The notes under the pieces were generated by a model. That model was given only the letters and a program-made list of their open reading frames with translations, was not told where the DNA came from and did not search any database. 64,000 nucleotides of DNA from Flavobacteriales bacterium (GTDB taxonomy: Bacteria > Bacteroidota > Bacteroidia > Flavobacteriales_F > PHOS-HE28). The DNA lies in contig JAEUSU010000026.1 of the NCBI GenBank assembly GCA_016788635.1, forward strand, positions 1 through 64,000, read 5' to 3'. The position numbers were made by a program, and so were the translations under genes. Numbering within the stretch: the stretch's first letter is position 1; every line of letters begins with the position of its first letter. This document shows positions 18,957 through 27,731 of this stretch, piece after piece.

Positions 18957-19892
18957 ATGACCCTTCAGCAATTGCACTACATCGTAGCGTTGGATACCCA
19001 TCGGCATATGGGCCGGGCAGCGATGGCCTGCTTCATCACCCAGCCCACGTTGAGCGTCATGCTGCGGGATCTGGAGGAGGAACTCGGGGTGAAGCTCTTC
19101 GACCGGAGCAAGAAACCCATCGTGCCCACACTGTCCGGCCTGCGCGTGGTGGAGCAGGCCCGGGCGGTGCTCAAAGAGGCCGACCTCTTGCGCACCATCG
19201 CCTTGGAGGACAAGGACAAGGTGGAAGGGGAATTGCGCATCGGCATCATACCCACACTGGCTCCATATCTGCTTCCCTTGTTCGTTCCCGAGGTGCTGCA
19301 GTCCCATCCTGAGCTGTCCTTGAGGGTCCACGAGGTCACCACCACCAACATCATGGACCAGCTCACACAAGGGCTGCTTGATGTGGGCATACTGGCCCTG
19401 CCGTTGAACAGCAGCGGACTGCGGGAGACCCCGCTCTTCCGGGAGCGGTTCCTGGTATACATGGGCGCCAACGACCCCCTGGCCCGCAAACGGTACGTAC
19501 TGCCCATGGATATTGACCCGGACCGGCTCTGGCTGTTGGAAGAAGGCCACTGCCTGCGCACCCAGGTGGTGGACCTCTGCGAATTGCGCACGCATGGTAG
19601 GGGCTTGCGCCGGCTGGAATTCGCTTCCGGGAGCATTGGTTCCTTGATCCGATTGGTGGATGCCCAAGGTGGATTTACCGTGATCCCTGAACTGGCCATG
19701 GATACGCTCACACCCATCCAACGCCAGCGTGTGCGTGAGTTCCGATCACCGGCACCCTTGCGCGAGATCGGCATGGTCACTTACCGCCATTTCGTGAAGG
19801 ACCGCATGCTCGAAGCCCTGGGCAAGGCCATCCACGCTGCGGTGGCGCCTCGGCTGAACAGTGTTCGCAACGGCCGGGTATTCGCGCCTTAG
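18957..19892 (+). CDS. oxyR: Hydrogen peroxide-inducible transcriptional activator (LysR family)
   Basis: The 311-residue LysR regulator starts at the ATG at 18957 (MTLQQLHYIVALDTH), the usual LysR N-terminus. The winged helix-turn-helix covers residues 1-60 (HMGRAAMACFITQPTLSVMLRDLE). The effector domain holds the redox pair in GHCLRTQVVDLCEL: Cys199 and Cys208, the same numbers as in E. coli OxyR. This is strong evidence for peroxide sensing through a disulfide switch. It is divergent from the metalloprotease/osmC genes and may control them. It ends at a strong terminator shared with the adhesin gene. Confidence 0.95.
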   Translation: MTLQQLHYIVALDTHRHMGRAAMACFITQPTLSVMLRDLEEELGVKLFDRSKKPIVPTLSGLRVVEQARAVLKEADLLRTIALEDKDKVEGELRIGIIPTLAPYLLPLFVPEVLQSHPELSLRVHEVTTTNIMDQLTQGLLDVGILALPLNSSGLRETPLFRERFLVYMGANDPLARKRYVLPMDIDPDRLWLLEEGHCLRTQVVDLCELRTHGRGLRRLEFASGSIGSLIRLVDAQGGFTVIPELAMDTLTPIQRQRVREFRSPAPLREIGMVTYRHFVKDRMLEALGKAIHAAVAPRLNSVRNGRVFAP

Positions 19893-19931
19893 GCGATCCC
19901 TGTTCGTCGGAAGGGGATCGGCGCAAAAGCA

Positions 19932-19961
19932 GGACCCCCGCCAGGTGCCTGACGGGGGTCC
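19932..19961. terminator. Bidirectional hairpin terminator between oxyR and the adhesin gene
   Basis: The 9-bp arms GGACCCCCG and CGGGGGTCC continue, after one mismatch, into an inner CAGG/CCTG stem with a 2-nt loop. The hairpin lies between two convergent stop codons (oxyR at 19892, adhesin at 19982). The plus strand has an A-rich stretch just before it (GCAAAAG), which gives a T-rich tail on the minus strand. Confidence 0.8.
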
Positions 19962-19981
19962 GCACATGTGGTCGCTGGTCC

Positions 19982-22900
19982 TTACTGGATCACCAGGCGC
20001 TGGCTGTAGGTCACATCACCCGCTGTGACGTTCACCATGTACATGCCGCTGGCCAGGTTGCCGTTCAGGTCGAGCGTGGTGTTCAGGATACCTGCGGCAG
20101 GCATGGTCTCGGTGATCACCCGCTTGCCGAAGAGGTCCACCACTTCGATGGTCACGTTTTGCTCCTCCGTGGTCAATCCGGTCACGCGGACCACCACCTG
20201 GTCGCCTCGGTTCGGGTTGGGGTAGAGGCTGAGTCCGGCTTCCTCATCCGAAGCCACGCGTCCACCTTGACCCGGGTTGCAGTTCACCGTGGTCACGCTG
20301 CATGCGCTGCCCCATGGGCACCACTGGATGTTCGTGGTGGAGTTGTCGAAGGTGGCGCGCACACGCACGTTGTATTGGGTTCCGCAGAACAGCGGGTTCT
20401 GTACAAAGAAGCTCAGCACAAGTGAACGGCTCGGGCTCACCACGCGGCGCAGCTGTCCAGCACCCGGGCCTTGCACACCCGTGAACTCGAACTGGTAGCG
20501 CTGTGCCCCGAGGATCTCATTCGCCCAGATCGTCGCGTTCGCCGTACCATCCAGTGTCACGCCCGTGGCATTGCAGGAGATCACGGGGTTCGCTGTGGTA
20601 GTCAGCTGGGTGGTGGCGCAGGGGGCGGTGGGGTCCACCTTCATGCGGCAGGCAGGACCGAACTCGAAATACACACCATTGATTCGTCCGCGTACACGCA
20701 CGTTCAACAAAGTGAAGTTCGGGACCGGGTTAGAAGTGATGGAGTTCAGACGCAGGAAGGTGGCCTTCTGCGGGTTCGGTGTGCCGATGGGCCAGGCGTC
20801 GCCGGGCGATTGGTGGCTCTGGAAGATGCGACGGCTGTAGCCGCCATCCGGATTGAAGATCCAGAACTGGTAACCGGTGAGCGTGGCTGTGATGCTGTAA
20901 TTGGCGGTCACATTGCTGTTCTCTGACGCCTGTAGCACGCTGGTGCTCAAGTGGTTCTCAATATCGCAGCTGCTCTGCACCAAGCCATCCGTGCCAATGG
21001 GCACACAGAAGCTGTTACCTGCCTGGCTCAGCGAGCCAAAGATGCCATCACCCGCGTTGTCAATGATGCGCTGGTTGTTGCCATCACGCATGATGTAACC
21101 ACCGGCTCCGAACGCACAGCACATGCCATCGCCGTTGCTGTCGAACACGCGCAGGTCATAGCAACCATCATTGAGGCAGCAGAACTGGAGCGTGGTCTGG
21201 CTGTTGGGCAGACCGCTGCCGGAGCATAGGGGTGAGCCGCCGCCCGTGGGCACGATGTCCCAGGAGGTCTCGAACCCATTGGCATCCGTGGTGATGTCCA
21301 GGAAGATGGTGTTCAGCGTGCAGTTGAGCTGACCCACGCACACGCAGTTGGCGTCCACTTCATCATTGATGGTGTAGAAGAGACCATCATCACAGGGGTC
21401 GCCGGGGCTCAGGTAGGGCAGCAGTGGGCACACATCCACACAGTCCGCGATGCCGTCGCCATCGGTATCCGTATCCGGGTTGCCGCAACCGCACTGTCCC
21501 GGGGCGATCTTGTTGGGGTCGAGGGGGCAACCGTCCACGCAATCGGGCAGGCCATCACCATCGGTGTCGGTTTCCAAGTTGCCGCAGCCACAGAAGCCCG
21601 GGGCGATCTTGTTGGGGTCCAGTGGGCAGCCGTCCACACAATCCGCGGTCCCATCGCCATCGCTATCGGTATCAGGAACACCGCAGCCGCACTGGCCGGG
21701 GTTGATCTTCAACGGGTCATTGTCACACAGGTCCGAGTTGTTGGCCACATACCCCGGCGGTTGTACGCAAGCCTGGGTACTGTTGAACGGGTCGCCGAAA
21801 GTGTCACCATCGGCATCGAAGAACCACGTGGTGGCCGTGGTCACGGTGATGGTGGTCTGGTCGCTTACCACGCAGATCCCATCTACGTAGGTATACGTAA
21901 TGGTCTGCGTACCCACGCTGGGGAAGAAGAATCCACCAGACACCCCAGTTCCGCTCCATGTACCTCCAACAGGCGATCCACCCAATGCAATGGGCGCATC
22001 GCTACTGCATGCTGGACCATAGCTGCCTGCCACAACGACCGGGGGTGCGGTGTAAGTAACAATGACAGTGCCCGTGGAAACGCAGCCCGCATTGCTCGCC
22101 ACCGATACGGTGAACGTGGTGGTCGCGCTCAATCCCGAGGCCACAGGATTTGCAATGGTGGGGTCACTCACCAACCCGGACGGCGCCCAAGCGTAACTCG
22201 AAATGCTCAACGGGGTGAAGGAATACATGGTGCCGACAGGTGGTTGACCGCCATTGGCGTCATTGGGCACTGATGTGCTCGCTGTGTTGCTGGCGATGGT
22301 TACACTCTGGTAGTTGGTGGCGCCTGCCGTAATGCCCACACTCGAGGACATGGCTGAAGAGGCCATTGTCCCGTACCGGAACTCGATCTTGTTTGACGTC
22401 TCATACAACCAGCACTGGAAGGTACTGTTTGCCGGACCACTTAGATCGCGCGGTATGGTCACGAACCACTCGATCTTCAAGATCCGATTGCCGGGAGTAC
22501 CGGTCACAACACTGCGTACATAACCACCAGAGCCGCCCAAGGCTACATCATCCCAATAGGGATAGATCTTGGGGATATTGGTGGTGCTGGTGACTTGGTT
22601 GGTGAACTGGTTCGATGCGGTTGTCGGACCGAGCAATATCCAGCCGTCTGGTGACGCGCTGAACTGCGTGTAACTCACACCGTTGAAATTAAATGAGAAG
22701 CCAATGGCACCAGGGGAAGCCGTAGGCGTATCATCATTGGGGGCGGTAAGCAGGTTCGTGGCTCCCACCATAGGGTCCAAAGAGACCCCGGTCGCATGGG
22801 CGAAGGTCATCTGATTGGCCTGTGTTGGCAGGGATACCGCCGCATTCAACTGGCTGTTACCCGTACCGCAGATCGCGGGTGGTGTAGCCGTAACACTGCT

Positions 22901-25900
22901 GATCACCGGCGATGGATTTGCCGCGATCGAAACAGTCGATGGTGCGCTGTTACAACCATTCGCGGTGGCCACGAAAGTGTAGGTGCCGTTGTTGGCGGCG
23001 GCCAGGCTGGCGATGGTCGGGTTCTGGTTGGTGTTGTTGAAGCCAGAAGGTCCGGTCCACAGGAAGCTGGTGCCGATATCCGTGGTGCCCGTGAAATTCA
23101 ACGGTTGACCCAGGCAGGCAGGACCAGCCGATGCGGTCCCAGTAGGAGTCGGATTCACCGTTAGGGCGAATGGCAAAGTCGTGGCCGTGCTGGGACCCGC
23201 GCTGCAGGTTACATCAACCACCACCTCCCAGGCACCAACGGGAATGGCGCTTGTGTTCTGGTTAAGGGCGGTGCCCAACAGGTTGGTGTATGGACCACCC
23301 ACAGGACCGTATTTCCACTGGCGGCTGATGCCGATGCCGAAGGTGGCGCCATTGAGCGTGAGTAGATTGCTGACACCCGTGCAGGCGTTGCCATTGCCGG
23401 TGATCGCACCAGCTGTGGGCGTGCCAGTGCACACGGTGCAGGGGTTCATGCCCAGAACACCTTGCACCCAGTTGGAGGTGCCGCCAGTAAGGGCCAGGTT
23501 GTATAGGGAGCCGTTATTGGCGTTGGCCGTGGCATCGAGCAGGGTGGTCACAGCAGCGTTGTTGCCGCCCGCAGTTCCCTGGTCGAATTTGTAATAGGCC
23601 TGCAGACCGGTCTCATCTCCGCAGAGCTGCTGGGTCTGGAATGCGGCGATGTCGCTTTGGGCGCGGGCCACGTTCCAGATCCGCACTTCATCGATGCGGC
23701 CGGCGAAGGTCCGCGCTCCCGGGGTCACGGCGTAATCACCAATGCGGGCCGCGTTGGGCGTCGTCACGATCGCAGCGGTACCCGCGATGCTGGCCACTTG
23801 AACACCATTCTTGTAGAGCCTTGCGTTGGCGCCATCGTAGGTCACCGCCACATGCTGCCACGTATTCAAGGAAAGCGTGCCTGCCGGGCTGGTCACCTCA
23901 ATGTAGCCGGCGCCAGTTCCCAACGCCGATTGCAGGATACCGCTGCCGCCGCAACGCAACTGGTAGCCGGCATTGCCTCCTTCCTTGTTGATGATGTTGC
24001 CATCGAAGGTGTTCGGCTTGAAGGCCGTGGGATAGATCCACGCCTCCAACGTGATGTTGGTGCCCGTGATGTTCAAGGACGGGTTGCCGGGGAGAAGCAC
24101 GCCATCGTTCACACCATCAAAGAAGATGGAGTTCTGACCGTGGATGCTGCAATCATAGGTGAAGGTGCCCAGGACCACATCGCAGGATGCGTCGCCATTG
24201 CGCAGCAGGCTTACCTGCACGGGGGTGTTGCTGGGGAAGGGGCCGATCTGATAGGTGCCCAAGCCCACACCGAACACCGCACCGGGGTTGCCGGTGTAGT
24301 TGCTCACCACGTCCACGCCGGGAGCAAAATTCAGGTTGGTAACGGTTACATCCAGGAAGAACTCCCCGGTGCCGCAAGCAGAGAACGGAATGACCGTGCC
24401 GGTGGGATCGTAGCAACTGGGGGGAATGAACTCGTCCGCCCCGATGTCAGGAGGTGTACCACGCACGTCGCCGTCGATGTCCGTGTTCGCCCACGTGATG
24501 CCGGTCATGTTGCCGGCACTGTTCAAGCCCGCCCACTGCACGTGCAGGTCGAGAGGGGGGGCCACAAAGAAGGGATCGACGTTGATCGAGTTCAAGTCCG
24601 AACCCGGGTTCAATGTCAAGGCCGCAGTCCAATCGGCAACGGTATTGCGGGTGGTGGCTGCTGTGATGCCCACGAAACCACCGGTCGTATTGGCGATGTA
24701 CAGGTCGTTGTAGTTCGAAACGGTTTCGGCCGCAGCGCCCAACTGGTTCGCGTTCACCGACCGGATGCAGCTGTGTTGTGCGGTCACCTGGGCCCCGGTG
24801 AAGTTCGCCAGCACGTTGTTGCGGATCTTGAAGTTGGTGGCGGTGGCCGATGTGCCTGCCTCAATGCAAACGTTCGAGACATTGGGGGAGCCGCTGCCAT
24901 CGATATGGATGTTGTTGAAGTCCACATCATAAGAACTGGTCACATTGCCCGTGTTCAACGTGATCCCGCGCAAGGAACGCGTGGTGGTGGACGCACCAGT
25001 ATATGCACTTGAAAGGTCGCTGATGAAGTTATTGTAGATCCTCATTCGGTGGACAGGACCAGCAGTGGTAAGCAGACCAGCATTAATGCCCGAAACTTCC
25101 ACCGTGGAAGCGTTGCCGAACCGACGCAAACCACGGATCCTGTTGTTGTACACCTCGCATGTACCCACGGCGCTACTGATCAATATCCCACGCACAAGTC
25201 CCGTAGTGGAGCCAATGTTCTGGATCGTGCACCCAAAGATCTTGAAGTCCCCTTGTGCGCTCATCTGGATACCAAACGTTGCCGTGGCCAGCGTGAAACT
25301 GCCAATATCGGCAGTCGGTACCCCCGCGTATGGTGCTCCAATGGTCGTAGCGCCACCGCCTTCCACGCCCACCTCGTTGCCCAACCCGGGCAACGCTGTA
25401 CTGCCCGAGAGGATATGTACCCCGTTGTAACAGTTCTGAATTGTGAGGTTGTAGAACTTGTTGAAACTGTTCGACCCGTCTACCGATGTTGCGGTAAATC
25501 CACCACCTGTGGTGGAGGATGTGCAGATAATACCCGTGCTGGCTGTGTTATTGCGATTCAGTGTGATCGCGCAATTCTTGATGACGTTGTGATGAGCGCC
25601 GCTCGTACCACTCACGTTCATGACCTTGTAGCCGAACTCGAGAAGGTCCCCGCTGTTGATGGCCACATCGATCCCATCGAACACCGTGTAGTCGCAACCT
25701 TGAAGGGTTATCCCCCCTTCATTGGTCGTTGCGGTGCCCGTGGGGCGCACTTGGGGATTTGCTCCAATTCCAATGCGCTGGAAGGTGATCGGGTTACCGA
25801 TCGAACCAGAAGCGAGCAATGCAGGTGGATTCTCAATAAATGTTTGCCCAGCCGTTACATTCACCATTACAGGCCCGGAGAACGCGCCGCAGGTGTTCAA

Positions 25901-26869
25901 CGAGTTCAGGTAGTTGATGCAGGAGGTGAAGTTGATGAAATTGGGCAGCACCGCCGGTTGGGTGTTGTCAATGGTAAAGGTGCCGCCAGCAAATGCCGAT
26001 TGCACAGGTAGGTTGAACTCCGGAGTCGTGGATGAAAGTCCACTATTCGCACAAGTGACTTCACAGACATAATAACGCGGTGTGGCAAGGGGCCCTGTAG
26101 CATAGGTAAATCCGGTGCCCACATTGGTGTAAGGACCGCCTGGGGTGGTACTTTCCTTCCACTGATATGTGACACCTGCGCCCAATGTGGCACCGTTCAA
26201 ACCAAGCGTTGCACCGGATCCCACGCAGACAAAAGGAGGTCCCGAAATGGTTCCGGGAGTGGGTGTCCCGGAACAAGGTGTCAAAGGATTGAAGGTAATG
26301 GAACCCACAAATCCGCGATCAGCTATCAAGCCAGTTGTCGTACCACCGAAGCCCACACCTGTTCCCATGGTGACGGTGCAGCCGCCATTGGAGAATGTTA
26401 TTCCTGATCCAGTAGTGTTGAAATAACTCAAGCTGGAATTCAAGGCTAATCCAAGCCCATAGGTAGCGCCGGCAGGTATCACCAGATTGATGTTGGACAT
26501 CACCTGTTGAATCGATCCCGATGGAACACTAAATGACTGAGGTCCTATGGCGGTCCACCCTGTGGTGGCATCGATGGGTGTCGGTGGTTGCCCGCTTATT
26601 GGTGTATTCTTATACCAAAGCGTTGCTGAGTTCGCTGCTGTAGAACTGGTCCATGTTGAAATACTGGCAATCTGCACCGGGTCGACGTTCCCATTCGTGA
26701 AGTTGAACATGATCAACGAAGACCCATTATTCTGGGTTTGATAACAATCGATGGTGATCTGCGCCAACCCTTGATGCCCTAGGAATAGTGCCAGGATCGG
26801 AATAAGAACCAAGCTGGTCCAACGATGGCGGACAATTCCACCAGTAGGCGTCGCGTACTTACAGTTCAT
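19982..26869 (-). CDS. Giant T9SS-secreted multidomain adhesin-like protein
   Basis: The 2295-residue cell-surface protein starts at the ATG at 26869, which places a signal peptide near residues 15-37 (LVLIPILALFLGHQGLAQ). Approximate order: beta-sandwich head; Ig-like segment; right-handed beta-helix-like region (about 280-830, with PITFQRIGIGANPQV and YTVFDGIDVAINSGD); LamG/concanavalin-like domain (about 920-1100, LEAWIYPTAFKPN); Ig-like segments; a domain with WDDVALGGSGGYV (about 1360-1545); three thrombospondin type 3-like calcium repeats (about 1720-1820); more beta domains; and a type A T9SS domain (last 85 residues, LSLYPNPNRGDQVVV). Adhesion or matrix binding is inferred. An upstream ATG at 26950 adds residues with no signal character. 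Confidence 0.9.
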   Translation of the reverse strand: MNCKYATPTGGIVRHRWTSLVLIPILALFLGHQGLAQITIDCYQTQNNGSSLIMFNFTNGNVDPVQIASISTWTSSTAANSATLWYKNTPISGQPPTPIDATTGWTAIGPQSFSVPSGSIQQVMSNINLVIPAGATYGLGLALNSSLSYFNTTGSGITFSNGGCTVTMGTGVGFGGTTTGLIADRGFVGSITFNPLTPCSGTPTPGTISGPPFVCVGSGATLGLNGATLGAGVTYQWKESTTPGGPYTNVGTGFTYATGPLATPRYYVCEVTCANSGLSSTTPEFNLPVQSAFAGGTFTIDNTQPAVLPNFINFTSCINYLNSLNTCGAFSGPVMVNVTAGQTFIENPPALLASGSIGNPITFQRIGIGANPQVRPTGTATTNEGGITLQGCDYTVFDGIDVAINSGDLLEFGYKVMNVSGTSGAHHNVIKNCAITLNRNNTASTGIICTSSTTGGGFTATSVDGSNSFNKFYNLTIQNCYNGVHILSGSTALPGLGNEVGVEGGGATTIGAPYAGVPTADIGSFTLATATFGIQMSAQGDFKIFGCTIQNIGSTTGLVRGILISSAVGTCEVYNNRIRGLRRFGNASTVEVSGINAGLLTTAGPVHRMRIYNNFISDLSSAYTGASTTTRSLRGITLNTGNVTSSYDVDFNNIHIDGSGSPNVSNVCIEAGTSATATNFKIRNNVLANFTGAQVTAQHSCIRSVNANQLGAAAETVSNYNDLYIANTTGGFVGITAATTRNTVADWTAALTLNPGSDLNSINVDPFFVAPPLDLHVQWAGLNSAGNMTGITWANTDIDGDVRGTPPDIGADEFIPPSCYDPTGTVIPFSACGTGEFFLDVTVTNLNFAPGVDVVSNYTGNPGAVFGVGLGTYQIGPFPSNTPVQVSLLRNGDASCDVVLGTFTYDCSIHGQNSIFFDGVNDGVLLPGNPSLNITGTNITLEAWIYPTAFKPNTFDGNIINKEGGNAGYQLRCGGSGILQSALGTGAGYIEVTSPAGTLSLNTWQHVAVTYDGANARLYKNGVQVASIAGTAAIVTTPNAARIGDYAVTPGARTFAGRIDEVRIWNVARAQSDIAAFQTQQLCGDETGLQAYYKFDQGTAGGNNAAVTTLLDATANANNGSLYNLALTGGTSNWVQGVLGMNPCTVCTGTPTAGAITGNGNACTGVSNLLTLNGATFGIGISRQWKYGPVGGPYTNLLGTALNQNTSAIPVGAWEVVVDVTCSAGPSTATTLPFALTVNPTPTGTASAGPACLGQPLNFTGTTDIGTSFLWTGPSGFNNTNQNPTIASLAAANNGTYTFVATANGCNSAPSTVSIAANPSPVISSVTATPPAICGTGNSQLNAAVSLPTQANQMTFAHATGVSLDPMVGATNLLTAPNDDTPTASPGAIGFSFNFNGVSYTQFSASPDGWILLGPTTASNQFTNQVTSTTNIPKIYPYWDDVALGGSGGYVRSVVTGTPGNRILKIEWFVTIPRDLSGPANSTFQCWLYETSNKIEFRYGTMASSAMSSSVGITAGATNYQSVTIASNTASTSVPNDANGGQPPVGTMYSFTPLSISSYAWAPSGLVSDPTIANPVASGLSATTTFTVSVASNAGCVSTGTVIVTYTAPPVVVAGSYGPACSSDAPIALGGSPVGGTWSGTGVSGGFFFPSVGTQTITYTYVDGICVVSDQTTITVTTATTWFFDADGDTFGDPFNSTQACVQPPGYVANNSDLCDNDPLKINPGQCGCGVPDTDSDGDGTADCVDGCPLDPNKIAPGFCGCGNLETDTDGDGLPDCVDGCPLDPNKIAPGQCGCGNPDTDTDGDGIADCVDVCPLLPYLSPGDPCDDGLFYTINDEVDANCVCVGQLNCTLNTIFLDITTDANGFETSWDIVPTGGGSPLCSGSGLPNSQTTLQFCCLNDGCYDLRVFDSNGDGMCCAFGAGGYIMRDGNNQRIIDNAGDGIFGSLSQAGNSFCVPIGTDGLVQSSCDIENHLSTSVLQASENSNVTANYSITATLTGYQFWIFNPDGGYSRRIFQSHQSPGDAWPIGTPNPQKATFLRLNSITSNPVPNFTLLNVRVRGRINGVYFEFGPACRMKVDPTAPCATTQLTTTANPVISCNATGVTLDGTANATIWANEILGAQRYQFEFTGVQGPGAGQLRRVVSPSRSLVLSFFVQNPLFCGTQYNVRVRATFDNSTTNIQWCPWGSACSVTTVNCNPGQGGRVASDEEAGLSLYPNPNRGDQVVVRVTGLTTEEQNVTIEVVDLFGKRVITETMPAAGILNTTLDLNGNLASGMYMVNVTAGDVTYSQRLVIQ
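21413..21709 (-). repeat. Three 99-bp tandem repeats encoding thrombospondin type 3-like units
   Basis: Three imperfect copies of a 33-residue unit lie in tandem inside the adhesin gene. Each copy has CGCG, then DTDGDG followed by a DC dipeptide, then a VDxCPL tail (for example CGCGNPDTDTDGDGIADC). Aspartate spacing matches calcium-binding type 3 repeats. DNA identity between the second and third copies is high (GGGGCGATCTTGTTGGGGTC recurs 99 bases apart), so unequal crossing-over could change copy number. Confidence 0.85.
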
Positions 26870-27701
26870 GGGTTCAAGGGATTGGTGATCGATGAGTCGG
26901 TTGGTGATGTGCCGGGGGAGCAGACAATTCCGGAAGGTGTTGACCACCATTCCAAGAAGGGTGCACCAAAGCTGTTGCTTGAGCGCGTGTAGCTATTGGC
27001 CATGGGGCCCGATGCGGGTATTGGTCGGTTCAAAAGGAGACTTCGGGGACGGCCAAGCTAAGGGAATGGGAGTGTGGGACGCAAGGGATGCACCTCGGCA
27101 TGTTGATAATTTCTTCAGGCAACCTTTCGGAGCGATGCCGTACCCTTCTCTTTGGCCGCACTGGGTCACCGGACCGTTAAGGTTCGTTCGGGCACGGTAT
27201 GGGGTTATAGGCAGCGCCACCCCCGATCGTAAGGAAGGCGAGCCCGTGCCTCATTTGTGTGTAGATCGTGCAAAAGCTGAGGTCCCTTGATTTGGACATC
27301 ATACGGCACGTGGGAGAGCTTTGAACCACTTGCTTATGCGGCACCCGGTCGAATTTGGCCAGCGTCGCAGGTCAGTGGAAGTCAACCCCGGCTTGGTCCG
27401 GGACTCCTGGTAAGAGGATGACGACCACGGACAAGTGTCACCCGCCAGATGGGTGAGGCGCAAGGGCAGGGCACCCCGGACGGCCACGGCCTGAACGGGT
27501 GGGAGCGGGGCCCATCGGCAGGATGGCGCCCCGCTCTGCATTTGGTGCGATGCCTTTCATGTGCCATACGATGGGTTAACACCCTCGTGCACGTCCAACA
27601 TCGTTCGCAAGCCTCGTCCAGCAAGGCTTTCGCGACCATGGACACGATCGATCGTGGATAAGTGCGACAACCTGATCCCGTCCTTCGCCCTGGTGTGCCG
27701 A
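26870..27701. other. Gene-free intergenic stretch of about 830 bases
   Basis: No frame in this stretch has family-like sequence. The longest frames (for example 26892-27290 on the plus strand) are rich in Arg, Pro and Cys, like frames from GC-rich noncoding DNA. It should hold the promoters of the adhesin (minus) and phoH (plus). A strong stem-loop sits at 27503-27536. I recognise no tmRNA, RNase P, SRP or 6S RNA signature. Confidence 0.6.
27503..27536. other. Long stem-loop in the adhesin-phoH intergenic region
   Basis: The outer arms GAGCGGGGC and GCCCCGCTC pair over 9 bp. An inner CCATC/GATGG stem extends this to 14 bp with one bulged base and a 5-nt loop. It lies about 195 bases upstream of phoH and is followed by GCATTTGG, not a U-run. 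It could be part of a small RNA, a leader structure or an orphan terminator. Confidence 0.5.
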
Positions 27702-27709
27702 TAGTTTTG
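27702..27709 (+). promoter_or_regulatory. Bacteroidota-type -7 promoter element upstream of phoH
   Basis: TAGTTTTG is an exact match to the Bacteroidota -7 consensus TAnnTTTG. It lies 22 bases before the phoH ATG, leaving a short leader. No good TTG element is visible at the -33 position. Confidence 0.5.
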
Positions 27710-27731
27710 GATCACACCGTTCATTGATCTG

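Noticed and set aside
21413..21709. Tandem repeats considered as a CRISPR array
   Set aside because: The 99-bp units are in frame inside a coding sequence and encode calcium repeats; there are no spacers and no cas genes.
23657..25012. 451-codon plus-strand open frame
   Set aside because: Antisense to the adhesin beta-helix/LamG region; G/V/H/R-rich composition is the mirror of the real protein.
26892..27290. 132-codon plus-strand frame in the large intergenic region
   Set aside because: Composition is Arg/Pro/Trp/Cys-rich without motif or signal; it partly overlaps the adhesin's upstream region.
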